In this document: one piece after another, positions 60,694 through 64,000 of the stretch
Layout of the letters: the number at the start of each line of letters is the position of its first letter
How positions within the stretch are numbered: the first letter of the stretch is position 1
DNA from: Marinibacterium anthonyi
Lineage (GTDB): Bacteria; Pseudomonadota; Alphaproteobacteria; Rhodobacterales; Rhodobacteraceae
NCBI GenBank assembly: GCA_003217735.2
Contig: CP031585.1
Coordinates: forward strand, 1,289,501 to 1,353,500
Reading direction: 5' to 3'
DNA length: 64,000 nucleotides
Translations under genes and position numbers: made by a program
Notes under the pieces: model-generated
What the model saw: the letters and a program-made list of their open reading frames with translations, nothing else
Databases searched by the model: none
What the model was told of the DNA's origin: nothing

Positions 60694-62201
60694 CTCCAGG
60701 CGGGCTCCTGTCCCAGGCGGTGGACGCCGACGTCGCGGCCGTTGGCCTTGCGGTGGACCTTCCAGAAGGCGTCCTCGAAGGCGCGGTTCATCGCTTCGGT
60801 TTCCGCGTGGGCGGCCAGGAAGGCGGGCATTTCCGCGCGCAGTTCGGCCAGCAGGTCTGCTTCGTTCACGCGCAGGCATTGGCCGTTCTCGGCCATGATC
60901 TCTCCATTCACGATGGAATGGGTGATCGACCGGCCGTCTTCGCAATAGACCACGTGGTTGGCGATGTCGTTCAGCGGCGTGAAGGGCAGGGTGTTCAGGT
61001 CGATGACCAGCATGTCCGCCTTCTTGCCCACCTCCAGCGATCCCGCCTGGTCCCCCAGGCAGGCCGAGCGGGCGCCGCCAAGGGTCGCGGCGTGGATCAC
61101 GTCCTGGGCCGACAGCCAGTAATCGGTATCGGGCGTCTGCACATTGTGGATCAGGCCTGCGGCATGCATCACCGGGAACATTCGCGTGGTGTCCGAGGTC
61201 GATATCCCGTCCGACCCCAGCGCCACGTTCACACCCGCGTTCAGCAACCGGCGCACCGGCGCCACGCCCGCGCCCAGCTTCTGGTTGGAAATCACGTTGT
61301 GCACGACGGAACAGCCCGCATCGCCCATCAGCTCGATATCCGCATCCGTCACCCAGATCGAATGGGCGATGGTGGTGCGTTTCTTCAGCAGCCCGTGGCG
61401 GTGCATGTGGGCGATCAGCGTCTCGCCATAGAATTCGTGGCCGGTGACCGCCTGCACCTTGGTTTCCAGGATATGGGTGTGGAAAGGCACGTCATGCGCC
61501 TCGGCCATCTCCATCGCCGCCTGCATCAGGTCGACCGTGCAGCGTTGGGGTGCGGACGGGGCCAGCATGAAGTTCAGGCGGCCGGACTTGCCATGCAGGC
61601 GCGACAGCGCGTCCTTGCAGATCGCCAGCCAGTCCTCGGCTGCCATGGGCGTTCCGGCATCGGCGCGGGCCTGCACGTCAGCGGGCACGAAATCGCGCGC
61701 GAAGGGGATGGTGTCAAGGAACGGCCGGTTGACCACGTGCCCCGAGATCGTCGCGCGCAGGCCGACGTCGTCATAGGCCTGGAACAGCGCGTCCAGCTGT
61801 TCGGGAGTCTGGTAGGGGCTTTCGTAGACGTCGTCGGTGACGCAGGTGGTCCCCGTCTTCAGCGATTCAATCGCGCACAGCGCCGTGCGCAGATAGACCA
61901 GCCTGGGCGACAGCACCGGCGCGCCCAGGATCGGGTAGGCATACAGCATCCACACCTCAAGCGGCATGGTGTCGTAGCGGCCCTTGTACAACGCCTCGTT
62001 CGAATGCATGTGGCTGTTGATCAGCCCGGGCATCACCAGCTTGTCGGTACCGTCGATGACGGTGTCCGCCCCCGACAGGTCCAGCCCGATGCCGATGGCG
62101 GCGATGCGATCCTGTTCGATCAGGATGTCGGCGGCAAAGGGAATGGCGCGGTTTTCGGGATCCATGGACAGGATCTGCGCGCCCTTGATGGCGATGCTCA
62201 T
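60690..62201 (-). CDS. Amidohydrolase (TrzN/SsnA-like deaminase)
   Basis: This 503-residue amidohydrolase has the metal ligands SHMH, FHTH, AHSIW and SDG in the order seen in triazine hydrolases, SAH/MTA deaminases and SsnA-like enzymes. It would remove an amino or similar group from a nitrogen heterocycle in the cytoplasm. It overlaps the ATPase gene upstream and the creatininase gene downstream by ATGA, so it is part of the coupled operon. Substrate not known. Confidence 0.9.
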   Translation of the reverse strand: MSIAIKGAQILSMDPENRAIPFAADILIEQDRIAAIGIGLDLSGADTVIDGTDKLVMPGLINSHMHSNEALYKGRYDTMPLEVWMLYAYPILGAPVLSPRLVYLRTALCAIESLKTGTTCVTDDVYESPYQTPEQLDALFQAYDDVGLRATISGHVVNRPFLDTIPFARDFVPADVQARADAGTPMAAEDWLAICKDALSRLHGKSGRLNFMLAPSAPQRCTVDLMQAAMEMAEAHDVPFHTHILETKVQAVTGHEFYGETLIAHMHRHGLLKKRTTIAHSIWVTDADIELMGDAGCSVVHNVISNQKLGAGVAPVRRLLNAGVNVALGSDGISTSDTTRMFPVMHAAGLIHNVQTPDTDYWLSAQDVIHAATLGGARSACLGDQAGSLEVGKKADMLVIDLNTLPFTPLNDIANHVVYCEDGRSITHSIVNGEIMAENGQCLRVNEADLLAELRAEMPAFLAAHAETEAMNRAFEDAFWKVHRKANGRDVGVHRLGQEPAWR

Positions 62202-63283
62202 TGGTCTTCCTTCAGGACGTATGCGACCTCGGCCGGCCAGCTGGCGTGAATCGTCGTGCCGACGTCCAGCGACAGCCGGTCAAGTTCGCTTTGTTGTTTC
62301 TGAACCTTCATCTCGGTGCCGTCCGCCAGCTCCAGCAGGAGCGTCACGAAGGAGCCGGTGAATTCCTCGGTCAGCAGGGTTGCCGTCACCTCGTTCTCGG
62401 CCTCGGTCGGCGTGGCCGACAATGTCACGCGGTCGGCGGGGATGAGGAACACGGCGTGATCGCCTGCGGTCGGCGGATGGCCGTCGGTGGCGCGGAACAG
62501 GCCCAGCGGCGTTTCGATCCGCCCGTCCGATATGACCTTGCCGGCGATGATCGTGTTGGCCCCGACGAATTCCGCGACAAAGCGGTTGGCGGGCGCGCGA
62601 TAGACTTCTTTCGCCGCGCCGATCTGCTGAACGCGGCCTTCGGACATGATGGCCACGCGGTCGGCCAGCGCGAAGGCTTCGGATTGCGAATGGGTCACGT
62701 AGATGAAGGTGATGCCCAACTCGCGGTGAAGGCGCTTCAATTCCGACTGCATGTGCAGCCGCAGGTGGGCGTCGAGCGCGGACAGCGGTTCGTCCAGCAG
62801 CAGGATCTCGGGTTCCAGCGCCAGCGCGCGGGCCAGCGCCACGCGCTGGCGTTGTCCGCCCGACAGCTGGTCGACCTTGCGTTTCGCGAAGCCGGAGATC
62901 CCCAGCCGTTCCATCCATTCGCCGGCCTTCTTGCGGCGATCCGGCGTGGTGGCGCGGCCTTTCTGTTTCAGCCCGAACTCGACATTCTCGGCCACGGTCA
63001 TGAACGGGAACAGCGCATAGGATTGCCAGACCATCGGCATGTCGCGTTCCCACGGCGGCAGGTCGGTGATCTCGCGGTCCCACAACCTGATCGTCCCTTC
63101 GGTGGGAAATTCGAGCCCCGCCAGCATCCGCAGCGTGGTGGACTTGCCGCAGCCCGAGGGGCCCATCATGGCCAGGAATTCGCCCTTTTCCACCTCGAAG
63201 GATGTCGGGTGCAGGGCGGTGGCGGATCCAAAGCGCTTGGTCACGCCGTCGAGGGTAAGGATATGGCGCATGGAAGTCGTCAT
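62198..63283 (-). CDS. ABC importer ATP-binding protein (PotA-like)
   Basis: This 361-residue ATPase has Walker A GPSGCGKST, signature LSGGQRQR, Walker B LLLDEPLSALD and a C-terminal TOBE domain (from about residue 270). It resembles spermidine/putrescine and related importers. ATG 63283 has GAAGG upstream. It is ten bases after the permease gene and overlaps the amidohydrolase gene. It should power uptake of the substrate degraded by the downstream enzymes. Confidence 0.93.
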   Translation of the reverse strand: MTTSMRHILTLDGVTKRFGSATALHPTSFEVEKGEFLAMMGPSGCGKSTTLRMLAGLEFPTEGTIRLWDREITDLPPWERDMPMVWQSYALFPFMTVAENVEFGLKQKGRATTPDRRKKAGEWMERLGISGFAKRKVDQLSGGQRQRVALARALALEPEILLLDEPLSALDAHLRLHMQSELKRLHRELGITFIYVTHSQSEAFALADRVAIMSEGRVQQIGAAKEVYRAPANRFVAEFVGANTIIAGKVISDGRIETPLGLFRATDGHPPTAGDHAVFLIPADRVTLSATPTEAENEVTATLLTEEFTGSFVTLLLELADGTEMKVQKQQSELDRLSLDVGTTIHASWPAEVAYVLKEDQ

Positions 63284-63293
63284 TGGGGGACCT

Positions 63294-64000
63294 TCAGGAT
63301 TTGCGCTCGCGCCGGGTGGCAAGCAGTTGCGCCACCCCGGCCAGCGTCACCGAGATGAAGAAGACGATGGAGCCGATGGCGTTGATCCGGGGGCTGACCT
63401 GGCCCTGCAGCAGGGCAAGGATGCGCACCGGCAGGGTTTCTTCCAGCCCCGACACGAACCAGGCGATCATGAATTCGTCGAAGGAGACGGCGGCGGTGAT
63501 GGCGAGCGCCGCGAAGATCGACGGCAGGCACCACGGGATGGTGACCGCGCGCATCGTCATCCAGCGCGAGGCGCCCAGGTTCCAGGCCGCCGGTTCAATG
63601 TCGGGCGACATGTCGGCCAGCCGCATCCGGATCAGCGCCATGGCGAAGGGCGCGCAGATGACCACGTGGCCGATCATCACCGCGCGCAATGTGCCCACCA
63701 GGTTGATCATGGAAAAGAACGACAGCATCGCCAGGCCAAGGATCAGCACCGGCACGGTGGGGGGCAGGGCGGCCAGCGCAAGGTAGGGCGTCTTGCCGGT
63801 GAAGTTGAAGCGGTAGTCGGTGTAGGCGGTGGCGAAGCCGATGAAGGTCGACACCACCGACACGACGCCCGAGACCTTGAGCGACCTAAGGAACCCCGCC
63901 CGCACCGTGTCGTCCGTCAGGATCGCCCGATACCACGTCAGCGAGAACCCGCCCCAGGGCAGCGACGGAAAGCGGTCGGCGTTGAAGGAAAAGACGACGA
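63294..64000 (-). CDS. ABC importer permease (PotC-like), 5' end outside window
   Basis: This inner-membrane permease has several transmembrane helices and the EAA loop EPAAWNLGASRWMTMRAVTIP that contacts the ATPase. The frame is open to the window edge (VVFSFNADRFPSLPW upstream of the GTG at 63905), so the start is outside. It is likely paired with a second permease and a binding protein beyond the edge. Confidence 0.92.
   Translation of the reverse strand, partial: VVFSFNADRFPSLPWGGFSLTWYRAILTDDTVRAGFLRSLKVSGVVSVVSTFIGFATAYTDYRFNFTGKTPYLALAALPPTVPVLILGLAMLSFFSMINLVGTLRAVMIGHVVICAPFAMALIRMRLADMSPDIEPAAWNLGASRWMTMRAVTIPWCLPSIFAALAITAAVSFDEFMIAWFVSGLEETLPVRILALLQGQVSPRINAIGSIVFFISVTLAGVAQLLATRRERKS

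Noticed and set aside
1-64000. CRISPR array, prophage, integron or insertion sequence
   Set aside because: I found no regularly spaced repeats, cas genes, transposase, integrase or phage structural genes; the tandem repeats present are short and unspaced.

Overview
The window is about 64 kb of GC-rich, tightly packed bacterial chromosome. It most likely comes from a marine Rhodobacteraceae (Roseobacter-group) alphaproteobacterium. The evidence is a DddL-type DMSP lyase, a fused carnitine dehydrogenase/thioesterase, a TAXI-TRAP transporter, an alphaproteobacterial LexA box (GTTC-N7-GTTC), the hom-glpX-recJ gene order, and many ATGA/GTGA stop-start overlaps. I see no insertion sequence, prophage, CRISPR array or rRNA operon. 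There is one tRNA, tRNA-Glu(UUC).

Layout. 1-3.7 kb: end of an ATP-dependent hydantoinase/oxoprolinase pair (hyuA partial, hyuB) coupled to an HpcH/HpaI-type aldolase. 3.7-8.9 kb: PAS-LuxR regulator, a small cysteine phosphatase, and a heterodimeric ABC exporter. 9-19.2 kb: periplasmic glucan protein OpgD, the DMSP lyase dddL, a DctD/DctB-type two-component system, a DUF1850 protein, and a TAXI-TRAP permease and binding protein, followed by a DUF1275 membrane protein. 19.3-26.7 kb: aldo/keto reductase with a short-chain dehydrogenase remnant and a divergent LysR, then metG, an MFS permease, two tandem YceI proteins, and an SOS-boxed ImuA-like gene. 26.9-33.2 kb: a second aldo/keto reductase and a carnitine catabolic operon (BKACE enzyme, GDSL hydrolase, SDR, lipoprotein, carnitine dehydrogenase-thioesterase), with a convergent XRE regulator. 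33.3-46.4 kb: desaturase, EamA permease, HAD phosphatase, PleD-like cyclase, an ECF sigma/anti-sigma/Spy unit, an EF-hand protein, DUF983, Nudix, an MttB-family methyltransferase, DUF4153, and an H-NOX-like protein coupled to a GGDEF cyclase. 46.4-54.3 kb: GMC oxidoreductase, glycosyltransferase, tRNA-Glu, recJ, glpX, hom. 54.6-57.5 kb: SDR, polysaccharide deacetylase and Rieske oxygenase operon. 57.6-64 kb: on the opposite strand, a six-gene translationally coupled operon of an ABC importer with two amidohydrolases, a creatininase-family amidase and an agmatinase-family ureohydrolase.

How it fits together. The recurring theme is uptake and breakdown of small nitrogen- and sulfur-containing osmolytes: DMSP, carnitine, probably betaine-like methylamines, and a cyclic amide or guanidino compound. 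Signalling genes (two cyclases, H-NOX-like, DctBD, an ECF sigma factor) and ordinary housekeeping genes are interspersed. The most interesting uncharacterised system is the 57.6-64 kb operon. The convergent SDR/deacetylase/Rieske operon, which has a pair of identical-form inverted repeats in its promoter region, may belong with it. Substrates there are inferred, not seen.
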